The position numbers and the translations under genes are program-made. Source: Clostridiales bacterium Firm_04 (lineage in GTDB: Bacteria > Bacillota > Clostridia > Oscillospirales > Ruminococcaceae). From it: a stretch of DNA of 60,483 nt. The stretch is taken from contig LVAJ01000038.1 of NCBI GenBank assembly GCA_001603005.1, forward strand, positions 1 through 60,483, written 5' to 3'. Of this stretch, positions 8,313-15,151 are shown in pieces (positions within the stretch are counted from its first letter, which is position 1; every line of letters begins with the position of its first letter). Below the pieces are notes generated by a model. The model worked only from the letters and a program-made list of their open reading frames with translations. It searched no databases and was not told the DNA's origin.

Positions 8313-10244
8313 TCAGGCAGCCGGACGCTCTGTCTCTGCTGCTTCTTCCGCTTCTTCTTCCGTTTCCTCGCCCTGATCGGAGCTTTCATACATCTGCGTC
8401 GTTTTGCCGATCTGATCTGTCAGCGCGGCGCCGTCCAGCGTCACATCTGCCGTGCAGCTTTCGATGACGCTGTGCTCCGCTCTGCCCGCGACAGCACCCG
8501 GCGTCACGGCGCCGGTGATCTCACCGTTCACGGTGCAGTCAATGACCTTGAACGCAGTCTCCTCACCGTAGTAATAGAGTCCCGTGCCGATCAGTCCGCC
8601 GACATGCGTTGCACCCGGCACGGTCATTTTCACGGTCACATTGCAATTTTTGATGATGCCCGGATATTCATGCGTTTCGACGCCTTCCGCAGCAAGTGCG
8701 ATGTCACCGACCGAATGCGTACCGCTGTAACCGCAGAGACCGCCGATCGCATGACCGCCCTTTGCCGTCACGATCTCAACATCCGCCGTGCAGTCCGTCA
8801 CGGAATCCATCATTTCAAGGCAGCCTGCAATGCCGCCGAGACCGACCGGCTCATTGCCCTCTGCGATGATTTTACCCTTTGCCTTGCAGTTTTCCATTGT
8901 GCCGCCGAAGCTGCCGCCGATGATCAGACCGCCGCATTCCGCGACATCGCACTGCACGATCCTGCCGTCCGAAAAGTCATTGTCGCCGAGCACGCGGATC
9001 GTTGTGCCGTCCACCGTGCAATTGTACACATGCTTCGTCGAGCCGCCTGTGATGCCGCCGGTCGCATTGACACCCGCGATCTCATTTTCGCCGGTCAGCG
9101 TCACATCATGGATCTCGCCCATGTTGTAGCCGACCACGCCGCCAATCGCCATAGAATAAGTATCCTTGCAGTGGATCTGGATATTCTTCGCAGTCAGATT
9201 TTTGACCTCGCCGAGGTTCATGCCGATGATGCCTGCGCCGCAGATCGGGTAATCCGCATCAAAGGTCACATTGGAGATCGTGTGTCCCTGCCCGTCGAAT
9301 ACGCCCTGAAACATGCATGTATAATCGCTCATGTCATCGAGGTTCATCGTGCCGATCGGCGTCCATTCCACATCCGAGCAGTCGATATCCGCCGTGAGCA
9401 GAACGGTCTTTCCGGCAGCGCCGCCGATCGAACCGTCCGTCACGCTCTTTGCAAATGCGACAAGCTCCTCTGCCGTGCCGATCTCAACGGTCTCGGATTC
9501 GGTGTCCGCGCCTTCGGATTCGCCCATGTCCGCAAGATTCTCCTCTGCGAACAGCCCGATCACATTGTCGATCATCTGATCGTCATAATCTGCGCGAATG
9601 CCCGCTGCCAGCCAGTATGCATAGTCGCCCTCGCTGTATTTTGCCAGCGCATCCGCATCGCTGCCGTAGCGGAACTCAATGTGAAAGGTCGTTGCAGGGG
9701 TATCCGGCATCATCGCAATGTAGCGGAACTCGCCCGCATCCTGATCCGATGTCTCATAGAGCCAGCCGTCCATCATGCCGCCGAGCGAGAAATCCTTCAC
9801 ATAGGCATATTCATGCGAAAAGACCTCGCTGCCGCTGTCATCCAGACCGGAGATCTTTGTGCCGTCAAACACAAACTGATGCACGCCGTTGATGAAATAG
9901 CAGTCGAACTGCGCCTGCTCCGGATCGGGATATGCCTTGACCGCATCCTCGCCGTACAGCGTGCCGGTGCATGCGGTTTTGAGCATTTCCGCGCACTGCT
10001 CCGCCTGATCCGCGCCGACGATCGCCTCGCATTTGTCGAGCCAGACCTGATCGTATTTCGGATCGCAGATGACCGTGAACAGTTCATCATAAGTGCCTCT
10101 GACATCCTCAAGCAGCTGCTCCGCGGGCGTGCGCGTCTGCTCCGTCTGCCCCGCATCGCTGCTCTGCACACCGGCATCCGTGCCGCATGCACAGACTGAT
10201 ACGCTCATTGCAATTGCCATGAGCCATGCAAAATGTTTCTTCAT
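8313..10244 (-). CDS. Lipoprotein with GLUG-type beta-helix repeats
   Basis: A 643-residue exported protein with a lipobox (VCAC, Cys near residue 20). After an acidic linker and an N-terminal globular part (to about residue 240), the chain holds repeated GLUG-like units (for example GGVVGYNMGEI, GGLCGYSGTHS, GGLIGTGLYYYG), expected to form a right-handed beta-helix on the cell surface. The C-terminus is a Glu-rich tail. Such repeats occur in surface adhesins of gut Firmicutes. A strong AAGGAGG precedes the ATG. It is 74 bases downstream of the TetR gene, with a dyad between them. The ligand is unknown. Confidence 0.78.
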   Translation of the reverse strand: MKKHFAWLMAIAMSVSVCACGTDAGVQSSDAGQTEQTRTPAEQLLEDVRGTYDELFTVICDPKYDQVWLDKCEAIVGADQAEQCAEMLKTACTGTLYGEDAVKAYPDPEQAQFDCYFINGVHQFVFDGTKISGLDDSGSEVFSHEYAYVKDFSLGGMMDGWLYETSDQDAGEFRYIAMMPDTPATTFHIEFRYGSDADALAKYSEGDYAYWLAAGIRADYDDQMIDNVIGLFAEENLADMGESEGADTESETVEIGTAEELVAFAKSVTDGSIGGAAGKTVLLTADIDCSDVEWTPIGTMNLDDMSDYTCMFQGVFDGQGHTISNVTFDADYPICGAGIIGMNLGEVKNLTAKNIQIHCKDTYSMAIGGVVGYNMGEIHDVTLTGENEIAGVNATGGITGGSTKHVYNCTVDGTTIRVLGDNDFSDGRIVQCDVAECGGLIIGGSFGGTMENCKAKGKIIAEGNEPVGLGGIAGCLEMMDSVTDCTADVEIVTAKGGHAIGGLCGYSGTHSVGDIALAAEGVETHEYPGIIKNCNVTVKMTVPGATHVGGLIGTGLYYYGEETAFKVIDCTVNGEITGAVTPGAVAGRAEHSVIESCTADVTLDGAALTDQIGKTTQMYESSDQGEETEEEAEEAAETERPAA

Positions 10245-10277
10245 TGAAATTCCTCCTTGGAATACGCAAACCGCTCC

Positions 10278-10295
10278 GATTAGCCAACGCTAACC
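10278..10295. promoter_or_regulatory. Dyad GGTTAG-N6-CTAATC before the GLUG lipoprotein gene
   Basis: An inverted repeat with a 6-bp spacer, matching the dyad at 7468-7485 in 11 of 12 half-site positions, lies 34 bases upstream of ATG 10244. It suggests common control of this gene and the ECF operon. Confidence 0.45.
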
Positions 10296-10318
10296 GCAGC
10301 ACAAAAGATATGCCGGGA

Positions 10319-10957
10319 TCACGGGTGAAACAAATGATCCCAGCCACATGCAAAAAAGGATTGCAGCTGCACAATATAGGTCAGTGCATCCGGCTTGTCC
10401 ATATCATGCCTGATAAATTCAAAAAATCCGTGTACATACGAGCTGCACAGCAAATGGATCAGCTGCGGCTTTGCGCGTCCGGATGATATCACATCACTGC
10501 CGATCCGTTCGATATACAGGAGCGTGTATTTCTCATCTATTTCCACAATTTCGTCTATAAATCCGGCGTATTTCGTCCCCTCGCTTCCGCAGATCAGAAG
10601 CCTGAACGCATTCCGGTTTTCATAGATGAAGTCAAGGATCGTATGGATATAGCCCCGATATTCTGCATCAAACTGTTCGTCATGGAACAGCTTTTTCTGT
10701 TCATCCACCGGTCTTGCACCGTAATTTTCCATGTAGGTGCAGAGCATGCCTTTCAGCGTACCGGCACATTCCGCGACCAGTGCGGAGAACAGACCTTCCT
10801 TGTCGCCGTATCTTGTGTAGATCGAACGGGGCGTGGTTCCTGCATTTTCCGCGATCGTCCGCATGGATGCGCCGGCGTATCCGTTTGTGAGAAACTCCTC
10901 CATTGCACTTTGCAGAAGCCGCTCTGTCACGCCCTCGATCCGGTTTGCCATATCCAC
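10319..10957 (-). CDS. TetR/AcrR-family transcriptional regulator
   Basis: A 212-residue regulator with an N-terminal HTH (about residues 10-55, AENAGTTPRSIYTRYGDKEGLF, here quoted only to mark the region's end) and an all-helical ligand domain. The first codon is GTG (10957), with a second possible start ATG two codons on. It has its own consensus promoter and a 28-bp palindrome over the start site, so it is very likely self-repressing. The genes downstream (GLUG lipoprotein and methyltransferase) have no strong promoter of their own and are probably co-transcribed, which makes them its likely targets. The ligand is unknown. Confidence 0.87.
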   Translation of the reverse strand: MDMANRIEGVTERLLQSAMEEFLTNGYAGASMRTIAENAGTTPRSIYTRYGDKEGLFSALVAECAGTLKGMLCTYMENYGARPVDEQKKLFHDEQFDAEYRGYIHTILDFIYENRNAFRLLICGSEGTKYAGFIDEIVEIDEKYTLLYIERIGSDVISSGRAKPQLIHLLCSSYVHGFFEFIRHDMDKPDALTYIVQLQSFFACGWDHLFHP

Positions 10958-10971
10958 ACGCCCCTTTCATT

Positions 10972-11029
10972 TGAAACAGTGTTGCGCAACACCGTTTCAC
11001 ATCTTAGCACATCGCCTGCCGATTGTCAA
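10972..11029 (-). promoter_or_regulatory. TetR promoter and palindromic operator
   Basis: On the minus strand TTGACA (11024-11029), exactly 17 bases, TAAGAT (11001-11006). Directly downstream of the -10, 10972-10999 is a 28-bp palindrome with the perfect core GTGTTGCGCAACAC and arms TGAAAC/GTTTCA, broken by only one mismatched pair. Its place over the start site is that of a self-repression operator. Confidence 0.8.
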
Positions 11030-11166
11030 GCACATGTTTCATGTTTCGTTGCTTTGCACGAATATCTGCGGCATGCAAAAAAAACTCCGGTTATTTTTGC
11101 CACTGCCGCTCTGCACACAGAAATCACGGCTGGAGTGTTCGAAACAGGGAGTCATAAAAAAGAGGA

Positions 11167-11362
11167 ATCCGCTTCGCGGATGCTATTGGGAATGGGAAAA
11201 GCTGCCCCTTTCAGAAAGGGGGGCTTTTCCCAAGCCCTTTTCTTCCCGAAACAGAACGCTGGGGTGTTTCGCCCGTTGCGACGGGCGACCAGAGGCTCTG
11301 CCTCTGGACTCCGCGAACTTTTGAAAAAGTTCGATCAAAACTTTAATACTGGTGCGCGCCGG
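11167..11362 (+). repeat. Multi-hairpin intergenic repeat, copy A
   Basis: A 196-bp element repeated in inverted orientation at 14801-14992. Hairpins in order: 11167-11181; a long G/C arm around 11193-11231 (GGGAAAAGC pairing with GCTTTTCCC); 11269-11288 (8-bp stem, loop TGCG); 11289-11307 (8-bp stem, loop TCT); 11314-11333 (8-bp stem, loop TGAA). The linkers, for example CCCGAAA and GATCAAAACTTTAAT, are conserved with copy B, while stem bases differ in a paired way. No convincing protein is encoded. Confidence 0.85.
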
Positions 11363-11412
11363 ATGCGTAATAATAAATCCCTGAACAGCCACTCCCAATC
11401 ACAGCTCAGATA

Positions 11413-11441
11413 TTGACAAGCGTCCTGAATCGTGATATACT
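11413..11441 (+). promoter_or_regulatory. Promoter of the receiver/GGDEF-like gene
   Basis: TTGACA (11413-11418), 17 bases, TATACT (11436-11441), 55 bases before the chosen ATG. Confidence 0.75.
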
Positions 11442-11496
11442 AAAAATAATAGCAATTAACTTTGCCGCTTGTAATCTTTCAGCAGGGGGTATGTCC

Positions 11497-12258
11497 ATGA
11501 AAACGATTCAGCTTATCAGCCCGCCGGACGAACGGCTGAACGCCTGCTTTTCCGGCATTCCGGAATACCGGTTCCGGCTGTCCGCATCGCCGGAGATTCA
11601 GCCGGATATCGCCTTTGTGCTGCTCAGTGCCGCGCTGGACGAGCAGATGCTCCGAAATACGGTCAGGCTGCTCAACCGCCGCAAGATCCCGTTTGCAGCG
11701 ATTGCATTCGAGCTTTCCGAGGAGACAGAGGCAATGCTGCTCGACTGCGGCATCACGCAGATCTTCCGGCTCCCGATCTCGCCGATGCTGCTCCGGAAAC
11801 GCATCGGCGCAATGACCGCCGAGGATGACCGCCGCACATCGGATGCCGGCAGGATCGTGTTCGCCGGACTCAATGCAGATGAACAGCAGCGCGGCGCATT
11901 TGTCGTGCAGGAAGCCGATTTCACCGGCATCTATCAGTTTGTGCTGCGCCTGCAGGAGCGTCTGGATAAGCCCGCACAGCTCGTCCGGTTCCGGTTTCGC
12001 GCACAGCTCGATCTGCCGCTGGAACCCGGCGCGCCGGCGGATGCGCTGCCGCTTGTGCAGAAATGCCTGCGCCGCGGCGACATCGTCTGCGTCTACGGGC
12101 ATCAGATCTATGCAATTCTGCTTGGCTCCGATCCGAACGGCGCGAAAATCGCTGCGGATCGCATCGTCAGCACCTATCAGGCATACTGCCGCGACAGCTT
12201 CTGCGATATGCAGTATGAGATCAGTGAGATCACACCGGATGGCACGCCCGAAGTATAA
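11497..12258 (+). CDS. Degenerate receiver plus GGDEF-like domain protein
   Basis: A 253-residue protein. Residues 1-105 alternate strands and helices like a response-regulator receiver but lack the phosphoacceptor context. Residues about 120-250 resemble the nucleotide-cyclase/GGDEF fold: LRRGDIVCVYGHQIYAILL corresponds to the strand before and around the active-site turn, but the GG(D/E)EF motif is replaced by GHQIY, so no diguanylate cyclase activity is expected. The start is ATG 11497, seven bases after AGGGGG; ATG 11491 is too close to it. The gene overlaps the next by 20 bases. A regulatory or scaffold role is inference. Confidence 0.5.
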   Translation: MKTIQLISPPDERLNACFSGIPEYRFRLSASPEIQPDIAFVLLSAALDEQMLRNTVRLLNRRKIPFAAIAFELSEETEAMLLDCGITQIFRLPISPMLLRKRIGAMTAEDDRRTSDAGRIVFAGLNADEQQRGAFVVQEADFTGIYQFVLRLQERLDKPAQLVRFRFRAQLDLPLEPGAPADALPLVQKCLRRGDIVCVYGHQIYAILLGSDPNGAKIAADRIVSTYQAYCRDSFCDMQYEISEITPDGTPEV

Positions 12259-12859
12259 AAACAGGCGCAGCAGAGCAGGACTGTGCAGCATCATCCTTGC
12301 GCTCCTGTCGGCAATGATCCTTGCAGGCTGCATCATCCTGCACCGGTGCGGGATCCTTGTGTTTCCGGAGCGGTCGCCGCATTTCTTCTACGGGATCTGC
12401 GCTGCGGGCATCATGCTGCTTCAGGCATTGCTGTTCATCTGCCTGCTGATCCGGAAAACAAAGGGCGCATATATTGCGCTGAATCTGCTGACGGTCACAG
12501 CCGCCGGCATGTTTGCAGGATTGCTGCTGCTCTGCTCCGGACACGCCGAATCCGTTCCGCTCACCTGCAAAGACCGGACATTCATCGTCACGAAATACCG
12601 CAGCGGCTCGTTTGATTCACTTACCATTGCAGAGCCGCTGCATGCGCCGTTTGCAAAGCGCATTGTCTCACAGAATGTCGAAGTATCGGGACAGCCCGTT
12701 CAGAATCTTGTCACCGTCACAGAAGATCAATCCCGCAATCTGTTCCTTTTCACATACAACGGAAAACAATATCAATATCTCTGGGAAGTCCGCACGGAAG
12801 ATCCGGTGCTTTGCCGGTCAGACCGGTCAGAAAAAACAACAGGCAGCGCCTTGCAATGA
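12239..12859 (+). CDS. Membrane protein of unknown function
   Basis: A 206-residue protein with three hydrophobic segments in the first 100 residues (about 14-35, 46-68 and 76-97) and a polar C-terminal domain that probably lies outside the cell. It starts inside the 3' end of the preceding gene (20-base overlap), so the two are coupled and probably act together. I do not recognise the family. The lipobox-like ILAGC lies in the first membrane segment and is probably chance. Confidence 0.6.
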   Translation: MARPKYKNRRSRAGLCSIILALLSAMILAGCIILHRCGILVFPERSPHFFYGICAAGIMLLQALLFICLLIRKTKGAYIALNLLTVTAAGMFAGLLLLCSGHAESVPLTCKDRTFIVTKYRSGSFDSLTIAEPLHAPFAKRIVSQNVEVSGQPVQNLVTVTEDQSRNLFLFTYNGKQYQYLWEVRTEDPVLCRSDRSEKTTGSALQ

Positions 12860-12872
12860 GGTTCTGCCTGTT
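12838..12872. terminator. Bidirectional terminator between convergent genes
   Basis: AACAGGCAG and CTGCCTGTT pair around a 17-base loop. TTTTGTTT follows on the plus strand and a run of six T follows on the minus strand, so it serves both the membrane-protein gene and the kinase gene. Confidence 0.7.
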
Positions 12873-12876
12873 TTGT

Positions 12877-13857
12877 TTACTGCGTATAAAGCCGCACCGT
12901 GAATGTCGTGCCTTTGCCCTGTTCACTTTCGGCTTCAACCGTTCCGCCGTGCGCATTGATGATCTGCTTTGCCAGCGCCAGCCCGATGCCGACGCTCTGC
13001 GCAGAAGCATTTTCCGCCTTATAAAAGCGCTCGAAAATGTGCGGCAGATCGGTCTTGCTGATGCCGCAGCCGTTGTCGGTTACGGTCAGTTGCGTATAGA
13101 GATTGTTCTGCATCGCCGTGATCCGGACAAAGCCGCCCGCATCGGTGTGCTCGATGCAGTTTTTGATGATATTCATCAGCGCTTCCCGCAGCCAGTGGCG
13201 GTCTGCGGAGATCGCCGCATCGGGAACCTGCATCTCCACCGAAACGCCCTTGACCTCTGCCATGATCTCCAGCGCGCTGTGGATCTCCTGCATCAGCTCC
13301 GGCAGGCGGATCTGAACCGGTTTCATTTTCAGCACGCCCGCTTCCAGCTGCGAAAGCGTCAGCAGATTGCGGATCAGCCATGTGATCCGTCCCACCTGCA
13401 AATCAATTTTTTCGGCATATTCCATGCGCTTTTCTGCATCGAGATCCGGATGCTCCAGCAGCTCCGTCATGAGCTGGATCGCGGTCAGCGGCGTTTTGAT
13501 CTGGTGCGAGATATCCGAGAGCATGTCCGAAAGATATTCCTTCTGCTGCCGCTCACCCGAATACTGCTCGCGCAGCAATGCCACGACCTTATAGATCTCG
13601 CTTTGCAGAATATCGAGCTGTCCCTCGGATGCGCATTCCGGCGGCGCAAGGCTCAGATCGTCCTGTACGCGCGTGATATACCCGATGAGCCTGTCGAGCC
13701 GGCGCCTGTAACGAAGCTCGGAGATGAGATTTTCCGCGAGAAGTCCCGCCGCAAAAATGCCGAGCACGATGCAGCAGCGCGAAGGCTCCCGCAGCACCGC
13801 GCAGAGCAGCAAAGCCGCCGCTGCCAGCGCTGCCTTGATCCACCCGCGCGCGGTCAT
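12877..13857 (-). CDS. Sensor histidine kinase, intramembrane-sensing type
   Basis: A 326-residue kinase. Two N-terminal membrane segments (about 7-22 and 28-46) are separated by only five or six residues, so there is almost no external domain. This is typical of BceS-like kinases that take their signal from an ABC transporter. The H-box SDISHQIKTPLTA, N-box NIIKNCIEHT, G1 DNGCGI and G2 VGIGLALAK are intact. The start overlaps the regulator's stop by 4 bp (ATGA). The FtsX-type ABC pair at 15152-18625 is the likely partner. Confidence 0.88.
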   Translation of the reverse strand: MTARGWIKAALAAAALLLCAVLREPSRCCIVLGIFAAGLLAENLISELRYRRRLDRLIGYITRVQDDLSLAPPECASEGQLDILQSEIYKVVALLREQYSGERQQKEYLSDMLSDISHQIKTPLTAIQLMTELLEHPDLDAEKRMEYAEKIDLQVGRITWLIRNLLTLSQLEAGVLKMKPVQIRLPELMQEIHSALEIMAEVKGVSVEMQVPDAAISADRHWLREALMNIIKNCIEHTDAGGFVRITAMQNNLYTQLTVTDNGCGISKTDLPHIFERFYKAENASAQSVGIGLALAKQIINAHGGTVEAESEQGKGTTFTVRLYTQ

Positions 13858-14516
13858 AACAGCCGGTACCCCATGCCGCGGACGGTCTGGATCACTTCGT
13901 CGCCGTCTTCCAGCTTTTCGCGCAGGCGCTTGACATAGACCGTCAGGGTGTTGTCCGTCACATAATCCCCTGCCACATCCCAGATATTGTGCAGCAATTG
14001 CTGACGGGACAGCACCGCGCCCCGATTGTTCACAAAGATCATCAGCAGCTTATATTCCATTGCAGTGAGCACAACCTCGCTGCCGTCGCGGAACACCTTG
14101 CCGAGCCGGATATTCACATCATTTTTGCCGACCTTGACCAGATCGCTGCTGTCTGCTTTTCTGCCTGTCCACCGCAGAACCGCCTTGATGCGCGCCATGA
14201 GCTCCCGCATGCGGAACGGCTTTGCGATGTAGTCATCCGCGCCGTTTTCCAGTGCCAGAACCGTATGCAGTTCATCGTCGCAGGCGGTCAGGAAGATCAC
14301 GGGCGTATCGCCGCGCCTGCGGATCTCCGCGCAGACATCGTAGCCCGTTCCGTCCGGCAGCATCACATCCAGTATGCAGATATCATATGTGTCATCCAGC
14401 AGATGCTTTGCTTCCGCGACAGAGGATGCCGCTTTCAGCTCGCAGCCCTCGGAAGTCAGCGAAAGCTTTAAGCCTTCCTGTATCATCGGATCGTCTTCCA
14501 CCAGTAGTATTTTCAT
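13854..14516 (-). CDS. OmpR-family response regulator
   Basis: A 220-residue two-domain regulator: a receiver (residues 1-118) with the acidic pair EDD, phosphoacceptor Asp in CILDVMLPDG and conserved Lys in AKPF, then a winged-helix DNA-binding domain (about 127-220). ATG 14516 begins MKILLVEDD; upstream in-frame residues overlap the promoter. It is co-transcribed with the kinase. A BceR-like inverted repeat at 18698-18711 before the ABC ATPase gene is a candidate target. Confidence 0.9.
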   Translation of the reverse strand: MKILLVEDDPMIQEGLKLSLTSEGCELKAASSVAEAKHLLDDTYDICILDVMLPDGTGYDVCAEIRRRGDTPVIFLTACDDELHTVLALENGADDYIAKPFRMRELMARIKAVLRWTGRKADSSDLVKVGKNDVNIRLGKVFRDGSEVVLTAMEYKLLMIFVNNRGAVLSRQQLLHNIWDVAGDYVTDNTLTVYVKRLREKLEDGDEVIQTVRGMGYRLL

Positions 14517-14553
14517 CGCATTCTCCGTAGATTTCAGATTTGTTCCATATCGG

Positions 14554-14620
14554 AAAGGCAGCACGCTTCTGATTTGTGCTGCCTTTCTGTCATTATACAA
14601 TAATTGTCCGTTTCTGTCAA
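14554..14620 (-). promoter_or_regulatory. Promoter and 5'-end hairpin of the two-component operon
   Basis: On the minus strand TTGACA (14615-14620), 17 bases, TATAAT (14592-14597). The transcript would begin within a few bases of a 10-bp stem, AAAGGCAGCA/TGCTGCCTTT (14554-14586), which lacks a U-run. It may therefore stabilise the mRNA 5' end rather than terminate. Confidence 0.75.
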
Positions 14621-14800
14621 GGCGGGGAGCCCCCGCTGGCAGCGGGCAGTGCCCGCCTCCATGTCCCTCCGGGAGCCGGCAGCGTGGCTCGCCTAACAGT
14701 CGCAGTACACGCCGCGGGGCGGCTTCTGTGGCGTAACTGCTCCCAGCGCTGCGCTCCGCATACGGAACAGGAACACGCGTCCCAGTCCCCGCAAACGTAA

Positions 14801-14992
14801 CCGGCGCGCACAGGATTAAAGTTTTGATCCAACTTTTTCAAAAGTTGGCAGGTCGAGGGCAGCGCCCTCGTCGCGATCCGCAGATCGCGAAATCCCCCAG
14901 CGTTCGATTTCGGGAAGAAAAGGGCTTGGGAAAAGCCCCCCTTTCTAAAAGGGGCAGCTTGTCCCATTCTAAATAGCATCCGCGCAGCGGAT
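14801..14992 (-). repeat. Multi-hairpin intergenic repeat, copy B (inverted)
   Basis: Copy B of the element at 11167-11362, on the opposite strand. Matching hairpins: 14871-14890 (8-bp stem, loop TGCG as in A), 14854-14870 (7-bp stem, 3-nt loop), 14829-14848 (8-bp stem, loop TGAA) and 14978-14992. The second hairpin has stem TCGCGATC where copy A has TCGCCCGT, yet both pair perfectly. Together the copies bracket 11.37-14.80 kb. The rest of the 14621-14800 gap is GC-rich with small inverted repeats and no gene. Confidence 0.85.
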
Positions 14993-15010
14993 ACCGCAGA
15001 CATCCATCCG

Positions 15011-15130
15011 ACATACAAACGGACATGCACAAAACGGACATACATCCCGACATGCATAACAACATTCATTCTGACATTCAAACGCGACATGCACAAATCA
15101 AACATGCAAAAATCGTCAGCCAAACATGCG
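15011..15130. repeat. Array of ACAT-centred short repeats, 12-15 bp apart
   Basis: ACAT recurs at 15011, 15023, 15038, 15050, 15062, 15074, 15087, 15102 and 15124, mostly as (C)GACATNCA, with spacings of 12 or 13 in most cases. The array lies between repeat copy B and the stop codon of the permease gene. Seen directly; it may be binding sites or decayed repeat DNA. Confidence 0.55.
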
Positions 15131-15151
15131 AATTATGAACCCGAAACCGAT

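Noticed and set aside
8472..10199. 575-codon plus-strand frame opposite the GLUG lipoprotein gene
   Set aside because: Asp/Ala/His/Arg-rich shadow without ribosome site; the minus strand has a lipobox and clear repeats.
10643..11416. Apparent coding frames through repeat copy A, and the equivalents through copy B
   Set aside because: They translate the hairpin repeat; the stems covary as nucleic acid and frames differ between strands, so no protein is supported.
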